Part shown: piece after piece, positions 7,395 to 13,465 of the stretch | How positions within the stretch are numbered: the first letter of the stretch is position 1 | Layout: each line of letters opens with the position of its first letter | Source of the DNA: Lachnospiraceae bacterium | Lineage (GTDB): Bacteria; Bacillota_A; Clostridia; Lachnospirales; Lachnospiraceae | Assembly: GCA_017620055.1 (NCBI GenBank) | Contig: JAFZRD010000010.1 | Coordinates: 1 to 15,398 of the forward strand | Reading direction: 5' to 3' | Length of the DNA: 15,398 bases | Made by a program: the position numbers and the translations under genes | Notes under the pieces: model-generated | What the model was told of the DNA's origin: nothing | Databases searched by the model: none | The model's input: only the letters and a program-made list of their open reading frames with translations

Positions 7395-7678
7395 GAGAGA
7401 CTTGGTTTGAGATGCCTGTGGCAATGCAAATTTCGAATATTGGAAGTGAGGTTTCACGGGCTATAAGCTGGAAGAATAAAGGAAATGAAAAACGTAAAAT
7501 AGGGTTTTGCGATAAAGCAGTGCAATTCCTTGAATTGTCTATGGAAGATCCCAAAAACAAACATAGAGTTGATGAATTCCGCTTTTGTATTGAAGAACTT
7601 TTGGATTATTTCAAGGGTGATAATGTGTATGGCACCACAGATGAAATACTTCATAAATATTATGATGCGTTTATCTAA
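7379..7678 (+). CDS. Conserved small hypothetical protein, partner of DUF5674
   Basis: A 99-residue helical protein starting at GTG 7379, 11 nt behind AAGGAG (7362-7367), inside the DUF5674 gene. Landmarks are MPVAMQISNIGSEVSRAISWKNKG (N-terminal third), ELSMEDPKNK in the middle, and LLDYFKGDNVYGTTDEILHKYYDAF at the end. I recognise this as a widespread small family: 'xxQIxNIGSEVSRAxxWK', 'DPKN', 'YFxxxNxYxSTDExxxKYxxxF'. It often has a DUF5674 neighbour, and no function is assigned to it. The overlap implies translational coupling, so the two products may form a complex or a two-component module. I see no toxin hallmark in either. An internal ATG at codon 12 is an alternative start but would remove conserved residues. 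Confidence 0.65.
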   Translation: MDNQIRETWFEMPVAMQISNIGSEVSRAISWKNKGNEKRKIGFCDKAVQFLELSMEDPKNKHRVDEFRFCIEELLDYFKGDNVYGTTDEILHKYYDAFI

Positions 7679-7702
7679 TTCAATCATACAATCATCAACA
7701 TC

Positions 7703-7768
7703 TTAAACATCCCGCCTCTCATAATATAAGTGTAAACAAAAACATTATGTATTATGGGAGGTTTTTTT
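7703..7768 (+). promoter_or_regulatory. Promoter-leader module, copy 2, with dyad over the start region and RBS
   Basis: TTAAAC (7703-7708), 16-bp spacer, TATAAG (7725-7730), predicted start near 7737. CCTCTCATAATA (7715-7726) pairs with TATTATGGGAGG (7750-7761) at 12 of 12 positions, counting one G.T. The right arm is the ribosome binding site of the gene at 7769. Relative to copy 1 the arm sequence has changed but the symmetry is kept. Confidence 0.65.
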
Positions 7769-8677
7769 ATGCGCCATAACATTAATAGGATAACGGAAAT
7801 AATACCTTTTTACCCGTCAAACAGGCTACTGTCGGAGTGTAGCAAAGAGGAAAGAGTATTCAACCGGGACATTATGTGCCTGATCGACGTGGATGGACGT
7901 GACAAGTTTCGATTTCGCGAGATGATCGGGGTGATTGGTAACTATATAGCATCTCTTAAGTCCGACGGGAATGAAGTCAATAGATGGATCATTTATTCTG
8001 CAGCTGTGATTTGCTGCATGTCAAAGAGACCTACATGGCAATTTTCGGAGAGTGAGATACGAGAAGTATTTGGCGATGAAGTAACCTATATAGCTTATCA
8101 GGATCAATCGTGGAAAAAGGTTTTTACCTTTGCGGCATCGCTCGTTGAAGCTCGAGAGCGGGTATATGGAAAGGTGACCGGCGCTAGATATGACGAGGGA
8201 CTGGTGGTAGAAACAACGCCGTATCGCGAGACACGACTTCGAAAGGCGGCCGATGATCTTGAAAACTCGCAAAGGAGTCGTATCAAAGAGTATAACGAAT
8301 ATAACGCGCTTCTTGACAGGTTATTCAGGGATTCTTATCGTGTTTGGAAAGTGTCGCACGAGACTGGTTATGATGAACTGGGTGATTTTCTCATGAATCT
8401 CCCTGATCGCATGATCATACATAAACGGGATGCGTATGTCGTACAGGAAGTTACTGAATATACGGAAATGCCGGTGAAAGGATTGGCAGGAGATTATAAC
8501 ACGGATTCGTATGAATCGGGATTGAAGGTGCGGCTTACAAAGTGCGTCGGCGGCGAGGAACTAATCATTAAGATCAAGGATGTGTACAAGGACCAGATAG
8601 CTGATGTGATCTTGAAAGGAAATATGTTGAGGATTCCGGACAAGCTTACCAGAGATATGATTAAAGAATTGTCTTGA
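7769..8677 (+). CDS. Hypothetical protein (unrecognised)
   Basis: A 302-residue soluble protein that I do not recognise. The N-terminal third is mixed, with a cysteine-containing hydrophobic helix around residues 72-88 (IIYSAAVICCMSKRPTW). The middle third is a long charged helical stretch, including ENSQRSRIKEYNEYNALLDRLF, probably a coiled coil. The last third (from about residue 245) looks like a beta-rich domain (LKVRLTKCVGGEELIIKIKD), followed by a short terminal helix. There is no signal peptide. ATG 7769 is chosen for its spacing from GGGAGG (7756-7761); the in-frame ATG at 7754 lies in the binding site. It shares its promoter-leader module with the DUF6994-like gene at 3585, implying co-regulation, but the two proteins show no clear similarity to my eye. 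Confidence 0.65.
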   Translation: MRHNINRITEIIPFYPSNRLLSECSKEERVFNRDIMCLIDVDGRDKFRFREMIGVIGNYIASLKSDGNEVNRWIIYSAAVICCMSKRPTWQFSESEIREVFGDEVTYIAYQDQSWKKVFTFAASLVEARERVYGKVTGARYDEGLVVETTPYRETRLRKAADDLENSQRSRIKEYNEYNALLDRLFRDSYRVWKVSHETGYDELGDFLMNLPDRMIIHKRDAYVVQEVTEYTEMPVKGLAGDYNTDSYESGLKVRLTKCVGGEELIIKIKDVYKDQIADVILKGNMLRIPDKLTRDMIKELS

Positions 8678-8683
8678 TATAAT
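8655..8683 (+). promoter_or_regulatory. Candidate extended -10 promoter of the phosphoesterase operon
   Basis: ATATGA (8655-8660), 17-bp spacer, TATAAT (8678-8683) preceded by TGA, giving an extended -10. The layout is identical to that at 4589-4617, again across the stop codon of the upstream gene. About 45 nt of leader precede the first phosphoesterase. Confidence 0.5.
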
Positions 8684-8737
8684 ATGAGTAAGAGAATTCA
8701 CTGTCACGGATGAAGGATATATGAAAGGCTAAGGAAA

Positions 8738-9349
8738 ATGAACTATTACATCAGTGACCTGCATCTGTTTCATAAAAATGTAACACGAGCCGGCAAGGGT
8801 TTTGACGATCGCCCGTTTGATAATCCGGAGGAGATGTTCGCCGTAATAAAAGAAAAATGGAATGCCAAGGTGACAAACGGCGATACGGTATATATTCTCG
8901 GAGATCTTGCAATGCGTGGAACACAGGAGGAGTTGATCGCTTCAGTGTCAACACTGAAAGGCCATAAGGTCATGATCAAAGGAAATCATGACGATATCAG
9001 AGACTTTCGATATAAGCAATTATTCGAGGAAATTTGTGATTACAAGGAGATGAGAGATACACTTGACGGAGAGAATGTTAAACTGGTGCTTTGTCATTAT
9101 CCGATACTTATGTGGAGAGATCAGCACCATGGTTCGATCCTGTTATATGGACACGTTCATAATTCAATTGAGGAGTATTATTTCAAAAAATGCCTCCGAG
9201 AAATGAATAATGAAGATTTCTTCGACAGAAGAGCAGGGGAAGGAATATTAAGAGCATACAATGTGGGGTGTATGATGGCATACATGGACTATGAACCTCG
9301 TTCACTGTCTGAAATAGTTGAAGGATACGGGAGGCTGCGGGAATCTTGA
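8738..9349 (+). CDS. Calcineurin-like metallophosphoesterase
   Basis: A 203-residue protein with a complete set of metallophosphoesterase motifs: D7-x-H9 (ISDLHLFH), G55-D56, G82-N83-H84-D85, H120 (LCHYP), and G138-H139-V-H141 (YGHVHNS). These residues bind two divalent metals that activate water for phosphoester hydrolysis. The class with DLHLxH and GHVHNS is the small cytoplasmic type seen in bacteria and phages; the substrate is not predictable. AAGGAAA precedes the ATG. The next gene begins at TTG overlapping the TGA stop of this one by 4 bp, so it heads a translationally coupled operon with a second, different phosphatase. There is no signal peptide, so it acts in the cytoplasm. Confidence 0.88.
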   Translation: MNYYISDLHLFHKNVTRAGKGFDDRPFDNPEEMFAVIKEKWNAKVTNGDTVYILGDLAMRGTQEELIASVSTLKGHKVMIKGNHDDIRDFRYKQLFEEICDYKEMRDTLDGENVKLVLCHYPILMWRDQHHGSILLYGHVHNSIEEYYFKKCLREMNNEDFFDRRAGEGILRAYNVGCMMAYMDYEPRSLSEIVEGYGRLRES

Positions 9350-10050
9350 ATTATGTCCTTGCTGATATACACAATGATTATTCTAAATTCGATGGGATGC
9401 TCAAGACGGTAAGATTCGACAGATTCAAAGATCATCTCTATATCATCGGCGATCTGTTTGACAGAGGGAATTATGCCCCTGATCCTTTTGGAGTATATTA
9501 CAAGGTGCTGTCACTTGAGGAAAGTGTCACGTTTATCAGAGGAAACCATGATACATGGCTTGCAAAGTATATATATGAATACTATGGCATTGAGGGAAAG
9601 AAGATAGAGGGCCTTCATAAATACGGGTATAATTCGTTCGATCTTTTAAAAGAAAGAATGGTCGAACAGGATATGGTTTCTCTGGCCGATTGGATAATGA
9701 GTTGTCCGGTTCAGGTGGAGAATGAGATAGGAGGAAAGAAATATCTCTTCGCTCATGCGATGTCCTCACAACCGGATGATAAGCGGGATGAAGATTATTA
9801 CCTTACAGGAAAAGAGGATATGCTCGGATATCTACGTGATGGAATAGATGGGTATATTTGCGTAAACGGACATACTCCGACTGACTTTATCAGGATGGAA
9901 TGTGGGGATAAACACCAACCGGAGAAGCTTGAGATATGGCACAATACGAAAGAAAATGTTTATATGATTGATTGCGGATGCGGATTGTACTATGACTGCA
10001 GACTTGGTTGTTTGTGTATCGAAACCGGCGAAGCATTTTATGTACCTTAG
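9346..10050 (+). CDS. PPP-type metallophosphatase (ApaH / serine-threonine phosphatase-like), divergent
   Basis: A 234-residue protein from the PPP branch. It carries D7-x-H9 (LADIHNDY), G35-D36-x-x-D39-R40-G41, G66-N67-H68-D69, H137 (LFAHAMSS) and G175-H176-TPT. The Asp in GNHD (usually GNHE in this branch) and HAM in place of HAG are small departures from the family. The six metal-binding positions are present, so activity is expected. The end (MIDCGCGLYYDCRLGCLCIETGEAFYV) matches that of the paralog at 10671. Known members hydrolyse diadenosine tetraphosphate or phosphoproteins; the substrate here is open. The start is TTG 9346, overlapping the upstream stop codon, with GGGAGG at 9329-9334 as binding site. 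Confidence 0.82.
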   Translation: MNYVLADIHNDYSKFDGMLKTVRFDRFKDHLYIIGDLFDRGNYAPDPFGVYYKVLSLEESVTFIRGNHDTWLAKYIYEYYGIEGKKIEGLHKYGYNSFDLLKERMVEQDMVSLADWIMSCPVQVENEIGGKKYLFAHAMSSQPDDKRDEDYYLTGKEDMLGYLRDGIDGYICVNGHTPTDFIRMECGDKHQPEKLEIWHNTKENVYMIDCGCGLYYDCRLGCLCIETGEAFYVP

Positions 10051-10063
10051 AGGAGGATTACTC

Positions 10064-10654
10064 ATGAGAGATGAACTTGAAATGCAACTTCAAAATGATT
10101 TTTCGTTTATGTGGCAGAAGCACGAGAAGGGACAGGATATATACCGTAGATGGGGATGCGAGTGTTCCGATGGGTGGTATGGGATCATCCATGATGCATG
10201 TCAGGCGATAGCTGATGCATACGACGATGTAGGGATACCGGTTGATTTTGTGCCTGCGCAGATCAAAGAGAAATTTGGCACGCTCCGGTTCTACTATGGT
10301 TTCGAGGATGCTCCCTGCGGCATTGCGGCTTTTGATAATCTCGCGGATGGGACAAGTATCCGTTTTGCTCCGGAGGGAGTTAATGAAGATATTGATAAGA
10401 AAGAGTTTCGTAACAAGATCAGGGAGATCATCAGAGAGGCTGAGGAACGAAGCAAATATACCTGCGAGATATGTGGATGTGAAGAAGGCAAGATCAGAAA
10501 TGATCAGGAACACGGTATATACCGCGTACAGACGCTCTGTGATGATTGCCACAAGGAGCGTATTAAGTGTGTGCAGGAGCAGAGAGAACGCAGGAAGAAC
10601 ATGAGTCCGGAGGAACGTCTTGCGGAAATAAAAGAAGGTATGCAAGGTAGTTAG
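10064..10654 (+). CDS. Conserved zinc-ribbon hypothetical protein
   Basis: A 196-residue protein. The N-terminal half carries RRWGCECSDGWYGIIHDACQAI (residues 28-49) and QIKEKFGTLRFYY (66-78). The C-terminal half has a helix rich in Glu and Arg followed by a treble-clef-like zinc site, C134-x2-C137 and C159-x2-C162, and then a basic tail. I recognise the combination 'G-E/C-C-DGWxxLI ... QVKEKFGxLRFY ... AExxSxxTCExCG' as a common hypothetical family of bacteria and phages. Its function is unknown; the zinc site may serve stability or nucleic acid binding. ATG 10064 follows AGAGGAGG directly. The frame stays open upstream, but those codons lie in the preceding phosphatase gene. It sits between two PPP phosphatases. 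Confidence 0.7.
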   Translation: MRDELEMQLQNDFSFMWQKHEKGQDIYRRWGCECSDGWYGIIHDACQAIADAYDDVGIPVDFVPAQIKEKFGTLRFYYGFEDAPCGIAAFDNLADGTSIRFAPEGVNEDIDKKEFRNKIREIIREAEERSKYTCEICGCEEGKIRNDQEHGIYRVQTLCDDCHKERIKCVQEQRERRKNMSPEERLAEIKEGMQGS

Positions 10655-10670
10655 ACGCTGGAGATAATTA

Positions 10671-11381
10671 ATGGCGACTTATGTGATATCTGATATACAC
10701 GGACAATACGATATGTTCCTAAAACTTCTGGAGATCATTAATCTTAAGGAGTCGGACAGGTTGTATATATTGGGCGATGTGATTGACCGCGGACCGCATC
10801 CGATACTGACTATGCTTAAACTCATGGAGATGCCGAACGTAACCTGCATTGTAGGGAATCATGAATTGATGGCACTGGAGTGTTTGGGATTTTTGTTGCA
10901 GGAGATCACGGAAGAAGCATTAAAATCATGTGATGAAACAATGATCGAAAACCTATTCACTTGGCAGATCAACGGCAGCGATACAACTATTGAGGAGTTT
11001 CAAAAACTGTCCCGCAATCTGCAGCGGGCTGTTCTTGATTATATCAGGGAGTTTGAAGTATATGAAGAATTATCGGTATCAGGGAGGGATTTTCTGCTCG
11101 TTCATGCCGGCCTCGGGGGCTACTGGCCCGGAAAAGCCATGGAAGAGTATTCTCTTGATGAGCTGGTATGGACCAGAGCGGAATATGACATACGGTACTT
11201 CGAGGATAAGTATGTTGTGACCGGACATACTCCCACTCAGGGAATTCCCGGCAATCCCAGACCGGGGTACATTTTTAAACAGAATAACCACATAGCAATA
11301 GACTGTGGATGCAACAGGCGTGATGGCCGCCTTGGCGCGATCTGTCTTGATACGCTTGATGAGTTCTACGCAGAACGATAG
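10671..11381 (+). CDS. PPP-type metallophosphatase (serine-threonine phosphatase / ApaH-like)
   Basis: A 236-residue protein with canonical PPP motifs: D8-x-H10 (ISDIHGQY), G35-D36-x-x-D39-R40-G41, G62-N63-H64-E65, H145 (LLVHAGLG), and G185-H186-TPTQG. All metal ligands and the catalytic histidine are intact. It is a paralog of the phosphatase at 9346 (same motif order and the same IDCGC... C-terminus) but closer to the family consensus. Such enzymes hydrolyse phosphoprotein or dinucleoside polyphosphate substrates in the cytoplasm. GGAG precedes the ATG by 7 nt. It is the last gene of the phosphoesterase operon. I see no terminator behind it, so some transcripts may run into the rpsB leader. 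Confidence 0.88.
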   Translation: MATYVISDIHGQYDMFLKLLEIINLKESDRLYILGDVIDRGPHPILTMLKLMEMPNVTCIVGNHELMALECLGFLLQEITEEALKSCDETMIENLFTWQINGSDTTIEEFQKLSRNLQRAVLDYIREFEVYEELSVSGRDFLLVHAGLGGYWPGKAMEEYSLDELVWTRAEYDIRYFEDKYVVTGHTPTQGIPGNPRPGYIFKQNNHIAIDCGCNRRDGRLGAICLDTLDEFYAER

Positions 11382-11410
11382 GAATGTGGCGCTTTTCATA
11401 TAATTTAGTA

Positions 11411-11439
11411 TTGAAATGTCTTGTAACATGTGGTAAATT
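11411..11439 (+). promoter_or_regulatory. rpsB promoter
   Basis: TTGAAA (11411-11416), 17-bp spacer, TAAATT (11434-11439): a close match to a housekeeping promoter. The predicted start is near 11446, giving a leader of about 264 nt before rpsB. Confidence 0.6.
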
Positions 11440-11445
11440 CTAGGA

Positions 11446-11709
11446 GTTGCAAATAATCACGCATACGGATGAACGGCAGGTGCCTGTTTGCTCGCAGGTC
11501 GCCGGACAGAAGATGTATGCGGAAGCTAAGGAACCATAGGGGAGCAATATGTACAATTTGCTGTAGTATTCGTGTTCAGTTGCGAGGAGTCTGATTGAGG
11601 CGATGCGAGTGCATCGACGATTGAAGACAACGATGCAAATGGATGCGAAGACAAGGCAAATGTGCGTTTTGCTCTCCTATGGTTACGCAAAACCAGGAGG
11701 TAATTGAAT
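11446..11709 (+). ncRNA. Structured rpsB 5' leader, candidate cis-regulatory RNA
   Basis: The 322-nt stretch between the phosphatase and rpsB holds no gene but several stems. Domain 1: CGCATAC (11460-11466) with GTATGCG (11515-11521), enclosing CGGC/GCCG and CCTG/CAGG with an 8-nt loop. Domain 2: a 16-bp stem, 11532-11547 with 11669-11684, all paired with a single G.U. Inside it is an apical domain with TTGC/GCAA, GTCT/AGAC and CGATGC/GCATCG (11580-11638). Alternative: TCTCC (11673-11677) with GGAGG (11696-11700), stacked by TGGTT/AACCA (11680-11684 with 11691-11695), which buries the rpsB binding site and excludes the 16-bp stem. I do not recognise it as a T-box, SRP RNA or riboswitch. Autoregulation by S2 is the natural guess. 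Confidence 0.6.
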
Positions 11710-12474
11710 ATGAGCGTAATTTCCATGAAACAGCTGTTGGAAGCAGGTGTTCATTTCGGACACCAGACAAGAAGATGGAACCCCAAGATGGCTCCGTACA
11801 TCTACATGGAGAGGAATGGTATCTACATCATCGATCTCCAGAAGTCCGTTGGAATGGTTGACGATGCGTACAATGCGGTATCGGAGATCGTATCAAACGG
11901 CGGAACGATTCTTTTTGTAGGAACCAAGAAGCAGGCTCAGGATGCGGTACAGTCGGAAGCAGAGCGTTGCGGCATGTACTACGTCAACGAGAGATGGCTT
12001 GGCGGAATGCTTACAAACTTCAAGACGATTCAGTCACGTATCAAGAGACTCAAAGACATAGAGAGAATGAGCCAGGACGGAACCTTTGACGTTCTTCCGA
12101 AGAAGGAAGTCATCGGTCTTAAGAAGGAATGGGAGAAGCTCGAGAAGAACCTCGGCGGTATCAAGGACATGAAGAAGATACCCGATGCGATCTTCGTTGT
12201 AGATCCCAAGAAGGAGCACATCTGTGTTCAGGAAGCTCATTCACTCGGTATCACTCTTATCGGTATCGCCGACACAAACTGCGATCCCGAAGAACTCGAC
12301 TATGTTATCCCCGGTAACGACGATGCGATAAGAGCCGTTAAGCTCATCGTATCCAAGATGGCTGATGCTGTCATCGAGGCAAACCAGGGTGAGAGCGCAG
12401 AAGAGGATGCCGAAGGCGTAGACGCAGCCGATGCATCACAGGATGAGGCTGCTGAGGCTTCAGAGGAAGCGTAA
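11710..12474 (+). CDS. rpsB: 30S ribosomal protein S2
   Basis: A 254-residue protein with the canonical S2 N-terminus ([27 protein letters not shown]), followed by [68 protein letters not shown]2 is one of the last proteins to join the 30S subunit and binds at the head-body junction of 16S rRNA. The C-terminal 30 residues form an acidic Ala/Glu/Asp-rich tail common in Clostridia. The start is ATG 11710 with AGGAGG at 11695-11700; the in-frame TTG at 11704 is less likely. It is preceded by the long structured leader and followed 37 nt later by tsf, with no terminator between. Confidence 0.98.
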   Translation: MSVISMKQLLEAGVHFGHQTRRWNPKMAPYIYMERNGIYIIDLQKSVGMVDDAYNAVSEIVSNGGTILFVGTKKQAQDAVQSEAERCGMYYVNERWLGGMLTNFKTIQSRIKRLKDIERMSQDGTFDVLPKKEVIGLKKEWEKLEKNLGGIKDMKKIPDAIFVVDPKKEHICVQEAHSLGITLIGIADTNCDPEELDYVIPGNDDAIRAVKLIVSKMADAVIEANQGESAEEDAEGVDAADASQDEAAEASEEA

Positions 12475-12511
12475 TTACAGTTTGGGTTATCAGATACAGG
12501 AGGAAAAATAA

Positions 12512-13432
12512 ATGGCTAATATTACCGCAGGAATGGTAAAAGAATTGCGTGAGATGACCGGTGCCGGAATGATGGACTGTAAGAAGGCACTCGGCGAGAC
12601 AGACGGAGATATGGATGCTGCCGTAGAGTACCTCAGAAAATCAGGTGCTGCAAAGGCAGAGAAGAAGGCAAGCCGTATCGCAGCAGAAGGTATCTGCCGC
12701 GTTGCAAGAACGGATGACTGCAAAGTCGCTGTTGTTGCCGAGGTTAATTCCGAGACGGACTTTGTTGCCAAGAACGAAGTATTCCAGGAGTTTGTACAGA
12801 CAGTTGCCGACAAGGCTCTTGCATCAGGCATGGCAGGCGGCAGCGAGGGAGAAGACGTTGAGGCTCTTCTTGACAAGGACGGACTTCGAGATCTTGTTGT
12901 GGATAAGACAGCCAAGATCGGAGAGAAGCTTTCTGTAAGAAGATTTACGAAAGTTGAGGGCGACTATATCGCAACATATCTGCACGGCGGCGGAAGAATC
13001 GGTGTCCTTGTGTCGGCTAAATGCGAAAATGTTACCGACGGTGTAAAGGAAGCACTTCAGAATATCGCAATGCAGGTAGCTGCTCTTTCACCCAAGTTCA
13101 TCTCTCAGAAGGATGTAGATCAGGACTTCCTTGCAAAGGAAAAAGAGATCATCCTCGCACAGATCGAGAACGATCCCAAGGAAGCAGCCAAGCCCGACAA
13201 GGTTAAGGAAGGCATGGTTATGGGACGTATCAACAAGGAGATGAAGGAGTTCTGCCTTCTTGACCAGGTATACGTAAAGGCTGAGGACGGCAAGCAGTCT
13301 GTTGCCAAGTACCTCGAGTCCGTTGACAAGGATCTTGTTATCGACAGATTCGTTCGTTTCGAAGTAGGCGAAGGAATGGAGAAGAAGAACGAGGACTTTG
13401 CTGCGGAAGTAGCAGCTCAGATGAACGCATAA
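12512..13432 (+). CDS. tsf: Elongation factor Ts
   Basis: A 306-residue protein with the UBA-like N-terminal domain (MANITAGMVKELREMTGAGM, MDCKKALGETDGD) and the nucleotide-exchange core signature SETDFVAKNEVF (residues 80-91). Dimerisation and C-terminal segments (QIENDPKEAAKPDKVKEGM; FVRFEVGEGMEKK) follow. EF-Ts recycles EF-Tu by exchanging GDP for GTP. Binding site AGGAGG lies 7-8 nt before the ATG. The rpsB-tsf order is conserved across bacteria and the two are co-transcribed. No terminator lies between it and the next gene. Confidence 0.98.
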   Translation: MANITAGMVKELREMTGAGMMDCKKALGETDGDMDAAVEYLRKSGAAKAEKKASRIAAEGICRVARTDDCKVAVVAEVNSETDFVAKNEVFQEFVQTVADKALASGMAGGSEGEDVEALLDKDGLRDLVVDKTAKIGEKLSVRRFTKVEGDYIATYLHGGGRIGVLVSAKCENVTDGVKEALQNIAMQVAALSPKFISQKDVDQDFLAKEKEIILAQIENDPKEAAKPDKVKEGMVMGRINKEMKEFCLLDQVYVKAEDGKQSVAKYLESVDKDLVIDRFVRFEVGEGMEKKNEDFAAEVAAQMNA

Positions 13433-13465
13433 ACCCCTGTCAGATGATTTTTACGGAGGAATAAC

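Noticed and set aside
11478..11525. Resemblance of the CCTGTTTGCTCGCAGGTC region to the SRP RNA apical domain
   Set aside because: The conserved GGTCAGGTCCGGAAGGAAGCAG-type core is missing and the pairing does not match domain IV.
11446..11709. T-box, ribosomal L10/L20-type leader or classical riboswitch in the rpsB leader
   Set aside because: No AGGGTGG-type T-box sequence, no terminator hairpin with T-tract, and no aptamer signature I know.
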